This document shows positions 46,830 through 57,259 of a stretch of DNA of 64,000 bases, in pieces. The first letter of the stretch is position 1; each line of letters begins with the position of its first letter. The notes beneath the pieces are model-generated. The model made no database searches. It was not told the DNA's origin and saw only the letters and a program-made list of their open reading frames with translations. Source of the stretch: Ilyonectria destructans (lineage: Eukaryota; Ascomycota; Sordariomycetes; Hypocreales; Nectriaceae); the NCBI GenBank assembly GCA_020740775.1, contig JAHEWK010000012.1, positions 1,674,001 to 1,738,000 of the forward strand. The letters are read 5' to 3'. A program made the translations under genes and the position numbers.

Positions 46830-47482
46830 GATACTGACCTGGCCTCAAGGTGGAAAGCGTGAAGCGAAGATCTAGAGATGACAGTCGGGGACGGTTTGTT
46901 TTTGCGAAAAAGACCGGGTGATCTGGGCCCACCAGGCCGCTCTTTGGGCTGATTCAACCCCGCCTCAGGCTCTCGAAGTCGCCTCTGGCAGTCTTGCCGT
47001 AGGAGGCTGAGCATAACAGGGCGGGTGATGCTTGCATTCAAGAGTATTTCTATTCGCATAGGTACAATTCTCATTAGAAAAGCTTCAGGCAAAGTAAGAA
47101 AGTCTTAGGTCTTACGCTTATATTTATTTATGAATTTAATTGACGAAAGCAACAATAATAAAATCAATATGAAGAATAAACCCTCAACATTACTCTCCTA
47201 AATAAAGTATTTCGTAAACTGTTTTATTAAAACGTTAAACAATTATTCGCAGGATTGAGGCATGCCTTTGGGTGTGTGTGCGTGTAACAATGGGGATGTG
47301 TGCGAATATTAGTGTCTGTATTTAAATAGAAGATACGGAAGAGGGCAGGCTTTCTGACATGCGCAAATTGACTCGCAAGTGTAGGCCAATAATTTGCAGT
47401 CAGGCTAATTTCAATTTACACTGCGCGAGATATTAAAGCACCATGCGGAAAGAAAGCCAAGGCGAAATCCTCGCCTGCTTCA
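46830..47482. other. Intergenic, AT-rich in part; no gene seen
   Basis: Around 47100-47230 the sequence is strongly AT-rich. No supported frame. Confidence 0.5.
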
Positions 47483-48079
47483 TCAAACCAACTCCAGGGT
47501 AGCAGCTTCAACTCTAGCACCCACCAGTGACATATAAACTGTACCCGTCACTTGTACACCAGGTCCCTTGCCGTGAGTATGGCCAAGCGGGTTGGATTCC
47601 TTGTGGGTGGTTGACTACGTAAAGTTAGAAGGATTCAGGGAAGATCCGGGAGCGATGTGTACCTGGTGATCATCCGAGGGCACGGAGCCTCCTGCAAGGT
47701 AGTCAGTCTAGTCAGCCATGTCGAAGGAGAAAGAAACTTGGGGATTTGACCTACCGATTTTAATGACGCCGTCGATTTTTATCTCCTCCGCAACCACGGA
47801 CTTGATTGCCCTGCCCCCCACCATGATGCTTCGCGGCACGAGTCTGCCTGAAGCAGAAACCTCCGTCTCCTATTGGGAGTGTCCAGTTAGCAAACCGCAC
47901 CGCTCACTTGCTGGGTCGAGGGGTGGAACATGTGCCTTTTTCGACTTCTCTGAGGTTGGTGGCATATTGGCATCCCCATCCCCGCCGCCCAATCTTCTCC
48001 CCTGCTCGCCGGTGCCGATGGCTCGCATCGTTTGGGTGGCGCTGCCAGTCGCCGAACTTGAATTCCGGATTGGGGCCAT
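47483..48079 (-). CDS. 141-aa protein carrying the NLR-like beta motif
   Basis: Four small exons (48079-47908, 47847-47755, 47691-47663, 47614-47483) with canonical GT-AG ends (GTGAGC...CTTCAG, GTAGGT...TTGCAG, GTACAC...ACGTAG) give 141 aa with all phases closed. The first 57 residues are low-complexity, rich in Gly, Ser, Lys. The middle (about 60-90) reads SIMVGGRAIKSVVAEEIKID then GVIKIGG; its KSVVAEEIKI matches the NLR segments KSVQQQCVSV and QSVVANEVTI in spacing. The C-terminal part has HTHGKGPG and a VQVTGTVYMSL strand-like stretch. No signal peptide, transmembrane helix or known domain is seen. It is the first gene of the minus-strand trio with the hydrolase and the NLR. Its reality rests on splice sites and frame closure alone. 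Confidence 0.55.
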
Positions 48080-49416
48080 TGTAATAACAGCAGAAAGATT
48101 GACTATACCAGTCGAAGTTCGTAAATGGGGCCGCACAAGAGCGAGAATCAGGACATTATATACAAGTTACAAGCAAAGGAAAAGCCAAGTCCACTACTTA
48201 AATCACCCTGTTTATTGAGAGCTAGCTGTTCTTTCCTCCCGCTACTTGGATAGAGGGGTTTCAACTGCCGTCAGCAGCGACCACCTGTTGCTCACGACGC
48301 CTGATTTATGCAAGGTTCAGCTTGCAGGCATTCTCCCCCACGGTTACATGTCAACAGTGTGTATTGGAGTGCAGTACCACATTTAATTGTACGCCTGAGA
48401 TCGGGGAAGGGCTTTCACACTATCTTGTTAGGCTCGGGTAAAAAGTCGGCAACTGGGCCCAATCGCTATGGAGAGTCCATGATTGTCGAACAAGGCGCTC
48501 TCCAAACATCCTCGTACATGTGCGCCTACTGTCCCCGCATGCCAGATGACGAATGGGCTGAATTTACTGACGCAGAAAAGAGCGATAAATGATGCTCAAG
48601 GGTTGCAATGAGGCAACTAGGCAACGAGGCAGACAGACAATGCAGCCCCCAATTCTGGCTGGGGTGCATGCAAGGAGACGCAATAATTGCAAAAAGCAAA
48701 TCATGTGGCAGGAGACATTTTCAATCCGTTTGTAATTTCAGCCGCACCACATTGCTCCGTAACCAAATATGGAAGGTGGGAATGAAGAATGATTCTTATG
48801 CAACAGAGAATAAGTCGTTCTACGGCGTCCTTTAGCAGCATTTCATTCACTTTGCACTCGAGTTGGTGTTTGGCTTTCTGAGAGGTGAAGGGTCGGGAGC
48901 TCTTTGTGGTGAGTGCCGTGGGCAATCCACAAAGCCAGCAAGGGGGGTAGTAGTCCCAAGCCTCTATGTTACTTCCGAAAGCCACCGTTTTCTACCTGTC
49001 ATTGATTCGCTGCACATGTCGAGAGGGTGTCATGCTCCTGTACGGCTTATCTCATTCTGTTGGTTTCCAGTCAACCGACCCACCCTCACTGTGAGTGTGT
49101 TTCTCGGCAATGAGAGACGCAATGATAAGACGTAGGCACGACAGCCACTGTCGGAAACCACCGGTCCACGGCCGTGAAGCCATATGTAAGCTACCAACCG
49201 CCCAGGTAGTCTGGGGAAGTCGCCGGATATTTTTAGCCGTGCTATTTGCTGACTGGTATGGCGCAGTTGTTCCAAATACCAATCAGCAGCGCATGGTATC
49301 TTCCACATTAAGAGACCGACATGACGCCATTCTGCTTCCACCGATTTCAGAACGTTTCGCCTGAACTTCTCAGCCTGGTCTGATGTGGTGCGCAAAAAGG
49401 CGTGACCTGAATTTTC
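48080..49416. other. Divergent intergenic region, no gene seen
   Basis: Lies between two divergent genes. A 121-aa minus frame at 49030-49395 has no coding character that I can support. Confidence 0.5.
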
Positions 49417-52191
49417 ATGACCTCCAAGAAACTGGCTTGCTGTTCAGATTGCTTGACCAAGCAACACCCAGCATTTTGCTGCCATCACATGGCTGAATCG
49501 TTAACCTCAAGCAAAGGTCCTGAATCCACGTGTACTCCGTCCTCGGTTTCTGTAGAGAGCGAGGAGGAGAGTGAATCCCACCAGCGGGGCGGTTGGCAGT
49601 CCCGCGAAGAGAGCATCCTAACTTCAGATTCCGACTCGGATCAAGAAGGCGGAGTGACCGTTTTCGACAGTTTTATCGCAGCGTCCCCACGTCACTCAAG
49701 TTACCGCCGACTTCATGCTAAAGAAGGCTCCGTGAAGTCCAAACGACCCAAAGAGTGGATCATCAAAGTGCAGCGCCGCCGCCCAGTATCTCGTTCACGA
49801 AAGACACAATCCGCTCTCCAAATGGAGCCTCACGACGCCTTTTCGAGCGGCATATACGGTCGGTCATCAGGGGGTTATAATAATCGTTACCCTCCAAGTG
49901 AGCCCCAGAAGGCACCCGGGGCGCAAGTCCTTAACCCGCGCAACCACGACCAACAATATCCCCGCAGGCCGACGCACACGATACCACCACGTCAATCATT
50001 CATCCCTCCTTCTCCACCTCCTCCTCGAATGCGAGAGGCACCAAGGGGAGTGGCCGCGATGGACCAGGAAAGATTTGAAGCTAGGGTCCAGACTCTCAAG
50101 ATGGAGGACAAGATGAGTGGCATTACAAAGGTCAATGCTGTATTTGACGAACGGTTGAGGAAGCTGGAATCAGGGATTCAGGTAGACCTTCAACAATCCC
50201 GTCTGAACCTGGAAGCCGAACAAGAACGAAGAGCAAAGCTGGAGGGGGAGAGAGAGAAATTGAATGAATTCATGAAAGCACAGGCAGTCATCAATGCCAA
50301 AGAAAAGGTTGACGTGGACCAGGAGCTTCAACAGAAGGAGATGGAGTGTCAAAAGTTGAAAGACGAGTGCGAGAATATGAAAATTGAGATAGTGGCGCAG
50401 GATGCCGAAATGAAGAAACAAGCACAAATCTTGGACAGACGACAGATGGAATATAATATGGCAGCCAAAGTCGAACGTCGCAAGCTCGCAAAAGCCATCC
50501 GAGAACAGGTCGAGGCGGATATCCAGAGGAGGAGAAGCGATGAAAAGCGAACAAAAGAAGAGGAAGGGAAGCACGAAGCTGAAAAAGCTGATAGGTTGAA
50601 AGTAGAATTGATACAAAAGATCACAGGCGAGATGCGCGAACGGGAGGAGAAAAAAGCGAGAGAGGCAGAAGAGTTACGGAAAAGGGAAACGGAAGCCGCT
50701 AGTGCGTTGCTACAAGAGGCCGAAAGGAGGGCGTATGAGGCAGAGACTCGACGACGGGTTGAAGAGGAAATGAAGAGCAAGCTCGAGGCAGAAAGACGCG
50801 AGTTTGATCATCAAAGGTTACAGTACGAAATCCAACGAAGAATCGACGAGGCAATTCAGGCAAATTCTGCGGCGGCCATGAATGAACGATTTCAGCGACA
50901 ACCCAACTTCGTTGACGGCCGGCAGCCGTATCCTTTCGACCGAACATTTGATGTCCGTTCCCACAGCACTGACATCAACGCTCACAACCAAGAACCAGTT
51001 TTCGGGAACCCTTTTGCGGCGCAACAGCCCCGAGCTAATTTCCACCCGGGTGGGAGGCTTCCCAGAGATGTTCCATTTGAGCAGTCGGAAGATGGAGACC
51101 ATTTGTTTTATACTCAATCGCCAAAGCAGTGGTCACGGCCTCAACCTTATGCCCATGCACGGCAATCTTCCCGGCCTGCCAACCATGGAATGCAGTTCTC
51201 CACGTCAAGTTCCCAGGAACACAACTCAAATCACAGCCAATATTCGTCTTCTGGAACAAGTGTATCCATGGGCTTTGTTCCCAGTCCACGAAGTCGATGG
51301 GGAGGCGACATCAGTCCCAAAACCAGTCCATCTCAAACGAGTTCTGGGAGCTCTCTGCGCCACGATAATGAAGCCATCCGCAGTCCAACAAACGGATGCA
51401 TTATGCACAGCGCGTCATCTAGCACCCGCTCTTCCAGCAACTTTGTCGATGCTCCTGATTTCAGTGAGCCTGTGGATGAACATCGCCGTTATTTGGGAGA
51501 ACCATCAGAAGCTTCTACGAAAGGAAGTTCACTACATGACCAAAGAGTTTCAGATTATGGCAGTAAAACTGTAAGAGGAGCTGATGCTAAAAGCACAGAT
51601 CGCCGAGATGCGGCCGGAGATGTCGTGAATGAGTATTATGCGGCAGAAAAAGAAAGCGGCGACACCAGCTCCATGGACCCAGGATGGGGATCGCTTGGAG
51701 AAGGTCGAGTGCCAATAGAACATCTCGAAGGTTACTTCGATGTGAGGACCATCTATGGAAGAAAGGCAAGGAGGCCGACGACACCGCCTCATCCTGGACC
51801 TGCTGTTCCAACACCACCTCAAACCGCACCGAGCGAGCCAGCACACGGAGTCCACCCAGGCAAACTACACGGTTATAGCAGTTATAGTAATTTGAGCGAC
51901 GATCGAATGAATATGATGGGATATCCCCCTTCGTTCACAGCTCGAAGACCATCAAGCCGCCTTCGAGCCGAGGAGGACAAACATGACAGATCGAGCAGCG
52001 GAAAGCCTCGCTTCATCGGCATGGTCAGCGTTCCAATGTTTTCAGTGCCACGCAGCTCGGTATCAGAACAAGCTGGGACGCACACCTCGGCTTCACATGG
52101 CTCCGTCGGGGTGGGAAGGGGCTCAAGGGAGCCACGCCCTATGCCCGAGTTGAATTCGGCGTTGATGTATCTTGTGGACGATTTCGAATAG
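49417..52191 (+). CDS. Large coiled-coil protein, unknown function
   Basis: An intronless 924-aa frame. The N-terminus has a Cys-rich start (CCSDCLTKQHPAFCCHH) that could be genuine or lie upstream of the true start at the Met at residue 25. Residues about 30-225 are Ser/Pro/Arg-rich. From about 228 to 488 there is a long, highly charged Glu/Lys/Arg/Gln segment with heptad-like spacing (KLNEFMKAQAV, ELQQKEMECQKLKDECENMK, RREFDHQRLQYEIQRRIDEA), a clear coiled coil. The rest is low-complexity, Ser/Pro/Gly-rich, ending in LNSALMYLVDDFE. No enzyme or DNA-binding domain is seen. It resembles widespread ascomycete hypothetical proteins with scaffold-like architecture; no function can be assigned. 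Confidence 0.8.
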   Translation: MTSKKLACCSDCLTKQHPAFCCHHMAESLTSSKGPESTCTPSSVSVESEEESESHQRGGWQSREESILTSDSDSDQEGGVTVFDSFIAASPRHSSYRRLHAKEGSVKSKRPKEWIIKVQRRRPVSRSRKTQSALQMEPHDAFSSGIYGRSSGGYNNRYPPSEPQKAPGAQVLNPRNHDQQYPRRPTHTIPPRQSFIPPSPPPPRMREAPRGVAAMDQERFEARVQTLKMEDKMSGITKVNAVFDERLRKLESGIQVDLQQSRLNLEAEQERRAKLEGEREKLNEFMKAQAVINAKEKVDVDQELQQKEMECQKLKDECENMKIEIVAQDAEMKKQAQILDRRQMEYNMAAKVERRKLAKAIREQVEADIQRRRSDEKRTKEEEGKHEAEKADRLKVELIQKITGEMREREEKKAREAEELRKRETEAASALLQEAERRAYEAETRRRVEEEMKSKLEAERREFDHQRLQYEIQRRIDEAIQANSAAAMNERFQRQPNFVDGRQPYPFDRTFDVRSHSTDINAHNQEPVFGNPFAAQQPRANFHPGGRLPRDVPFEQSEDGDHLFYTQSPKQWSRPQPYAHARQSSRPANHGMQFSTSSSQEHNSNHSQYSSSGTSVSMGFVPSPRSRWGGDISPKTSPSQTSSGSSLRHDNEAIRSPTNGCIMHSASSSTRSSSNFVDAPDFSEPVDEHRRYLGEPSEASTKGSSLHDQRVSDYGSKTVRGADAKSTDRRDAAGDVVNEYYAAEKESGDTSSMDPGWGSLGEGRVPIEHLEGYFDVRTIYGRKARRPTTPPHPGPAVPTPPQTAPSEPAHGVHPGKLHGYSSYSNLSDDRMNMMGYPPSFTARRPSSRLRAEEDKHDRSSSGKPRFIGMVSVPMFSVPRSSVSEQAGTHTSASHGSVGVGRGSREPRPMPELNSALMYLVDDFE

Positions 52192-52630
52192 AATCGCAGT
52201 CTGTAATAATAATAACCCCACGAACAATATTTTATGCTTTCTAGCTTTTTTCTATCGTAAGACTCCAGTTCGTTAATATGGCCTCCCCGGAACGTTCAGG
52301 AGATTAGATCGTAAGCCGTTGAGTTAGTCCACGAAAGCCAGAATAGCCACATCACTATTATCATACGTTTTTCTCGACCAACCACTGTTTCTGAGATTCG
52401 TGTGCTTACCGAGTACGGCGTGTGATGTTAATTATTGGACCGCAATGTCAGCTACGGCGGCCTGATGTCATTTACCCCCAGCCGATGTGCTCAGCCACGT
52501 TTCGGTTTAAACCAAGAGAGCCGTAACTGGGCGGGGTAATCACATCATAATTCACACCCAATTGAGTAGGATATCGTCATGAATCTACTGAACTCGTGTC
52601 GACATACCAAGACGATATGCAATACGTATA
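52192..52630. other. Intergenic, no gene seen
   Basis: The 3' flank of the coiled-coil gene and the promoter of the next gene. Confidence 0.5.
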
Positions 52631-53232
52631 ATGGCTGGCCCTGTCCCTCCATACGCTCTTTTCGTGCTTGCCGAAGAAATCGATCTCGATGTGAGTTACC
52701 AGACCCAAATTGGCATCACACTACGGAATCGTCACTCATATTCTAGTATTTAAATCATGCATTGACTCGCGCCTGGAAAGGCAACGAGGAAGCAGGCTGG
52801 GAGCTGTACGTGGCAACCGATTCGTACGACGACGCGCCAAAGAAACTCGATAACGCGTATCCCGAGGGTACAAAGGCGCCGATGCAACATGGCCGTTTTC
52901 ACTTTCCTGGGAAGACGCTCGAGTCGTGTGCGGACTGGTTGCGCGATGCGCCGGATGGCGTCGCGCTGAATCGTGAATATTTCACTGCTATGGACCAATT
53001 CTCGCGAGCGGATGACACGGTGCTCCTTTGCCGCGCTGCTCGAGGCCAGCAACCTACCAAGCCGGTTATTGAGTGTTTCCCCGAGAAGACCGACGATGCG
53101 GTAATTCAAATGCCTGTGTCTCTCGGTATCCGGTTTGATGAGGCGTTGCGACGGTATCAGGTTCGGCGGATGGTAGACGGGAAGCCGGATAGGAGCCAGG
53201 GCCATCCTTATTCTAAAGATGCAGCGTTGTGA
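52631..53232 (+). CDS. Conserved-looking 181-aa protein, unknown function
   Basis: Exon 1 (52631-52690, 20 codons) joins in phase 0 across a 56-nt intron to exon 2 (52747-53232). The protein starts MAGPVPPYALFVLAEEIDLD and contains YLNHALTRAWKGNEEAGWEL, YDDAPKKLDNAYPEGTKAPM and QHGRFHFPGKTLESCADWL. Codon use and splice signals support a real gene. There is no leader peptide or membrane segment. The second half is enriched in Arg and Asp. The family was not recognised; it is probably an ascomycete-restricted protein. Confidence 0.7.
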
Positions 53233-53863
53233 TATCTGCAGGACTTGCAAGGAGCCGAAATCCCAAAAATTGAAACACCCAAATTCTACTTAATTCAGCT
53301 GGCCCTTAAGATTGAAGCGAGCGACTGAACCAGCTGTAGGGTTTCGGCTATTTCTAATAGAGGCTTTTGGACCTTTGTCAGACGTCCATAATGGCAACTG
53401 GCGTTGGCGGCATCGGATCTCCCGCGACACGATAGATCTGTCCGTGTGCAAGTCTCAGCTTGGTATATTCCATCTCCCATGATACTTATGCGGATGAAGA
53501 TGGGAGGCGAGGAAGAGGGCGTGCCATTCCAAAATAAAGTGTACCACGGTGCAGACTATGCCAGGCATAGGCAAGGGATTAATTGACACAAGCCAAAATC
53601 ATTGGCTCTCCAGCGTTTGTGGAATTAATCATCGTTGTAAAAACACAAGGCAATCAATTGATAAGCCACTATTATACGGTTTGCAATTAAACTAATTTTG
53701 CATAATTCTCATTAATGCCACCATCCTTTTTGAAGCTGACTTTCTTGCGTATTCCTGCAGTTGTGGTAGGGACATAAATAAAGTATATTAATGTTTACCT
53801 ACATCTCCCTACATCTCCTAGTCATACCAGAGATGAACTGATCACGACGCACGAAACATCGCC
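53233..53863. other. Intergenic between convergent genes
   Basis: A 3'-to-3' spacer; partly AT-rich near 53600-53800. No gene seen. Confidence 0.5.
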
Positions 53864-55817
53864 CTAGTTGCAAATCCCCTCCTCTAGAGCTTTGATTTGC
53901 AAAGCAAGCAGTCTGGAGTAGTAACGGCACAGGGCCAGATTCCCTCCGTGAAACCAGAAGCCAGGGTGGCCTGTACGCTGCCAAATGGTCCTCGTCTCGC
54001 CCTCTGCGTTGTAGCCCCAAACATCACCAACGGAGTCGGCTACCTCGTCCCCAAAGATCTGCCGGGTCTGGGTACGCATGTTGCCGTACCCTGTCGCGAA
54101 GACAATTTCGTCAGCTTCCAGCTCCGAGCCGTCAGCGAACTTCAATCCTCGTGGAAGAATCTCTTCAAGTTCTTGTCCCTGCTTGATCTTGATTTTGCCG
54201 TCGGCGATGAGTTGAGATGCACCGACATCGATGTAATAGCCTCCCCCACGTTGCATGTACTTGATAAACAGACCAGCATCATCGGGGCCATTGTCAACCT
54301 TGAAGCCAACCTCCTTGAGGCCCCGGAGAATGTTGTCATCCCATTGGTTTTGTAGGGCTGTGACACCGACTTGCACAGCCTTCAAGACCGGGACCGGAAG
54401 GCTATGAAATAGAAGGTCCGCGTCATCAACCTCCGGTCCACCCTCTGCGTATAGGGGCTTTAGTCCGTCGGTAATGGACTTGGATGTAATCACGCAGGTA
54501 GTAGATCGTTGTACCATGGTTACATGATATCCATTCTCCAGGAAATCCTGGGAAATGTCGTGTGCAGAGTTGCAGCAGCCGACGACGACAGCTCTCTTAC
54601 CCTTACTATTATGTTTTGCGCCACCAAACTCTGACGAGTGACAGATTCGGTCGCCTTGGAAAACGTCAAGCCCTTTAATATCGGGCATATACATTTTTCC
54701 CGAATGGCCAGTAGCTTGAATGATGTGCCGTGGATGAAGGGTTCTGGTCTCGACACCAGAATCAAGCCGCCGCTTGACCGTAACTGTCCAATTCTTTGCT
54801 TCAGGGTTCCATTTGCTTGTGTCAATGTCCGCTCCAGTCCACACGTTGAGCTCCAGGAGAGTGGCATAAGCCTCGAAAAAGTCTGCAAGCTTATCTTTGG
54901 GTGTAAAGATGGGCCACTGTGGAGGGAATTTGAGGTAGGGAAGATGATCAAACCATACTGGGTCGTGGAGAACAAGTTGATGGTACCGCTTCCTCCAGTT
55001 ATCTCCGACCCGCTGGCATTTGTCGATGATCAACGCGTTTACACCAAGCGCTTTCAGTCGAGCTGCGATGGTAAGGCCGGCTTGCCCAGCACCTGGTTGC
55101 GTGGTAAAGAGTATTAGCGACAGAGCAGTCGAGGAAATCTGTGACAAAGATCTCACCTAGGATCAACACAACAGGATTGCTCCCATCTTCGTACTCCGCG
55201 TCCGCTTTTCTGCCTTCAGCCCAATTCTTCCTTCCAGGCACGCCACCATGCTGCACGCCCTGCGGTCTACGATGGGAAATGTTCTCTTCGTGGCCATGGA
55301 GTTGCTGAAGAGTGGTGTAGAGAGTGAAGATCGACCAAGTACCCGGGGAATCTTGGATGAGACGCGCCACACCCTTTCCAGTGCCGACGGTAGATTCAAA
55401 GGTGAAACTAAAGACGAGAATTGGCACCTCTGCACCTGCGTCCAAAAATCCACTTTGAGGCACACGAGCTGGGGATGTTGTATCAAGCGTAATGGATTTC
55501 AGAACCGGGCCGTTCTCGGTGGCAAATGAGCTCTGCAAATAGTCCTGCACGCCTTGGCGCCCACTGACAGTTCGGAACGCCCACGAGAGGGCCAGGTGAT
55601 CTCTCCAGAACCCATCTGTGGCGAAGAGAGACGACAAGACGGCGGAGTCACGGCTGGCTAGACCCTTGTTGAATTGCGTGATGATCGCTTCTGCCAGCTC
55701 CCTGATGCCAGACTCGGCTGGCCCTGCTGTTGCGGGGAATTTAGCAATCGGGATGTTGACGGATCCCGGAACGGGCTGCATGTGGGACGGAAGCTGATGC
55801 TTATCGTCGATGGCCAT
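53864..55817 (-). CDS. NTF2-like domain fused to flavin-containing monooxygenase
   Basis: A 629-aa protein in two exons (55817-55157 and 55092-53864, 64-nt intron in phase 1). Residues about 35-170 look like an NTF2/SnoaL-type domain (IITQFNKGLASRDSAVLSSL, FWRDHLALSWAFRTVSGRQG). From about 215 a class B flavin monooxygenase begins: the FAD motif VVLILGAGQAGLTIAARL, DNWRKRYHQLVLHDPVWFDH, LPYLKFPPQWP, HIIQATGHSG, an NADPH-binding site modified to VVVGCCNSAHDIS (the usual GxGxSG), and a C-terminal FATGYGNM. The intron lies inside the FAD motif, so both exons must be joined. This two-domain architecture is known in fungi. The enzyme should oxygenate a small molecule using NADPH and O2; the substrate is unknown. 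Confidence 0.88.
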
Positions 55818-57259
55818 GATGAATGCTTCTTAAGGGCGATTTTCGGTGTGTAGACAATATTTGGGTAATGATTATCCTGATCATTCAGCGAGCGGCTTTT
55901 CGCACATCTATATATGGCTGCGAACCCCGCAAACCTTGAACCGCCACAGGTGTTCAAGAGGCGGGGAAAGGCAATGAGGCTAACGAAGTCAGTCTGTGAT
56001 CGTCCCGCATTCAACTGCATGCGGGGAGCTGGGTTAGGACCGGTGAAGGGCGCCAAGGGCCGTCACATGCTGGCTGCGGAGATGCACAGTTTGCACACTG
56101 GAAACACGTAGCCCGGCAGCTGCATTTGAGGTTTCAAGCTGGCGCGGGCTTTTGCTTTCCATTGGCTAAGTTTCTAAAAAGTGTTGAGTGTAGTCGACCG
56201 GTGTGCGGACACTGCAGGATATTTGCTTCTTCTTGTGCTTGTCTTGTTTGGGCCACAGCAGGGTTTCCGATGTGTCACATACACTAACTGAAGTCGTGTT
56301 CAGATCTATACGAAATCCAACGAGTGGGTGTACGACACGGGGCACTGCGTGCATGTGGTGCTCTGCCGTAAGGAGTAAAAGCTCGCGGTGCTGCGTAAGG
56401 CAAAGGTGTGACAAGTGCTACTTGTGGTTCTCCATTGCGAAACATAGAAGCGCCAGGTCGCGGATGGGAAAGCGAGCCCCCAATAGAATTTGTGCTTAAC
56501 CCCTTTTGCCGATAGCCAAACTGTGCCCAGTTTGGCCATTTGGTGATGGCTGTTGTAAAACCGGGAAGTAGCCTTGAGGCCGGGTCCCCGACTATGGGAA
56601 TACGTATAGCGTTGGATTTAATTAATTCTGACACTGTAAAATTTTGGTATCATCATAATTGTCGGAATATTTTATTGAGTAAGAAACTTGCCGTATTTAC
56701 AGAGGAGATTGCCATGTTGGCAGATACTGGGTTTCAAATACACCTCAAAATGTGGGCGTGAAGATTTGAGTTGCCTCTCCACCCGTCCACAATAAGGTTG
56801 GTGAATCCAACGTTATTTATGTATAATGAATAGCAAACGCATAAATAGACAACGGAGTCAGGCGTGAGCTGAGTTGGAATGTCCGATTTTGATCAACATT
56901 TGGCCTACCCTACTCGGTGCGATGACTTTCAATACTGGCAAGTCTAGGCACATCACGGCCGCGAAAACACCGAATAGCTATCGTTTCCGATCAGTACGTA
57001 CAATGCCCTCGATGAATAAATTGTGGCGTGGATTAAAATCGCACGTACTTTTCTACAACCAGTTCTAAGAAATCTTCATTGTCACATACTAGGCGGGCTT
57101 ATTCATGCCTTGGCATTTAGGCAAATGCTAGAGCCATGTACCATTTTGTGGCTGGCGGCATGTGACCTTTCTCTAGTTCCGTCTGCAAGCGGGCGCTGTG
57201 AGGTTAGCTTTTCTCTTCCATCCTCCATCCGATTCAATGGATACAACGGCGCGCTGAAG
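55818..57259. other. Divergent intergenic region, no gene seen
   Basis: About 1.4 kb between divergent genes. Only short, non-coding-like frames. Confidence 0.5.

Noticed and set aside
49030..49395. 121-aa minus-strand frame upstream of the coiled-coil gene
   Set aside because: Overlapping frames of similar length on both strands and no recognisable sequence.
50170..50780. Hydrophobic minus-strand frames over the coiled-coil gene
   Set aside because: Antisense of a Glu/Lys-rich coiled coil always reads as Phe/Leu/Ser-rich; these are not membrane proteins.
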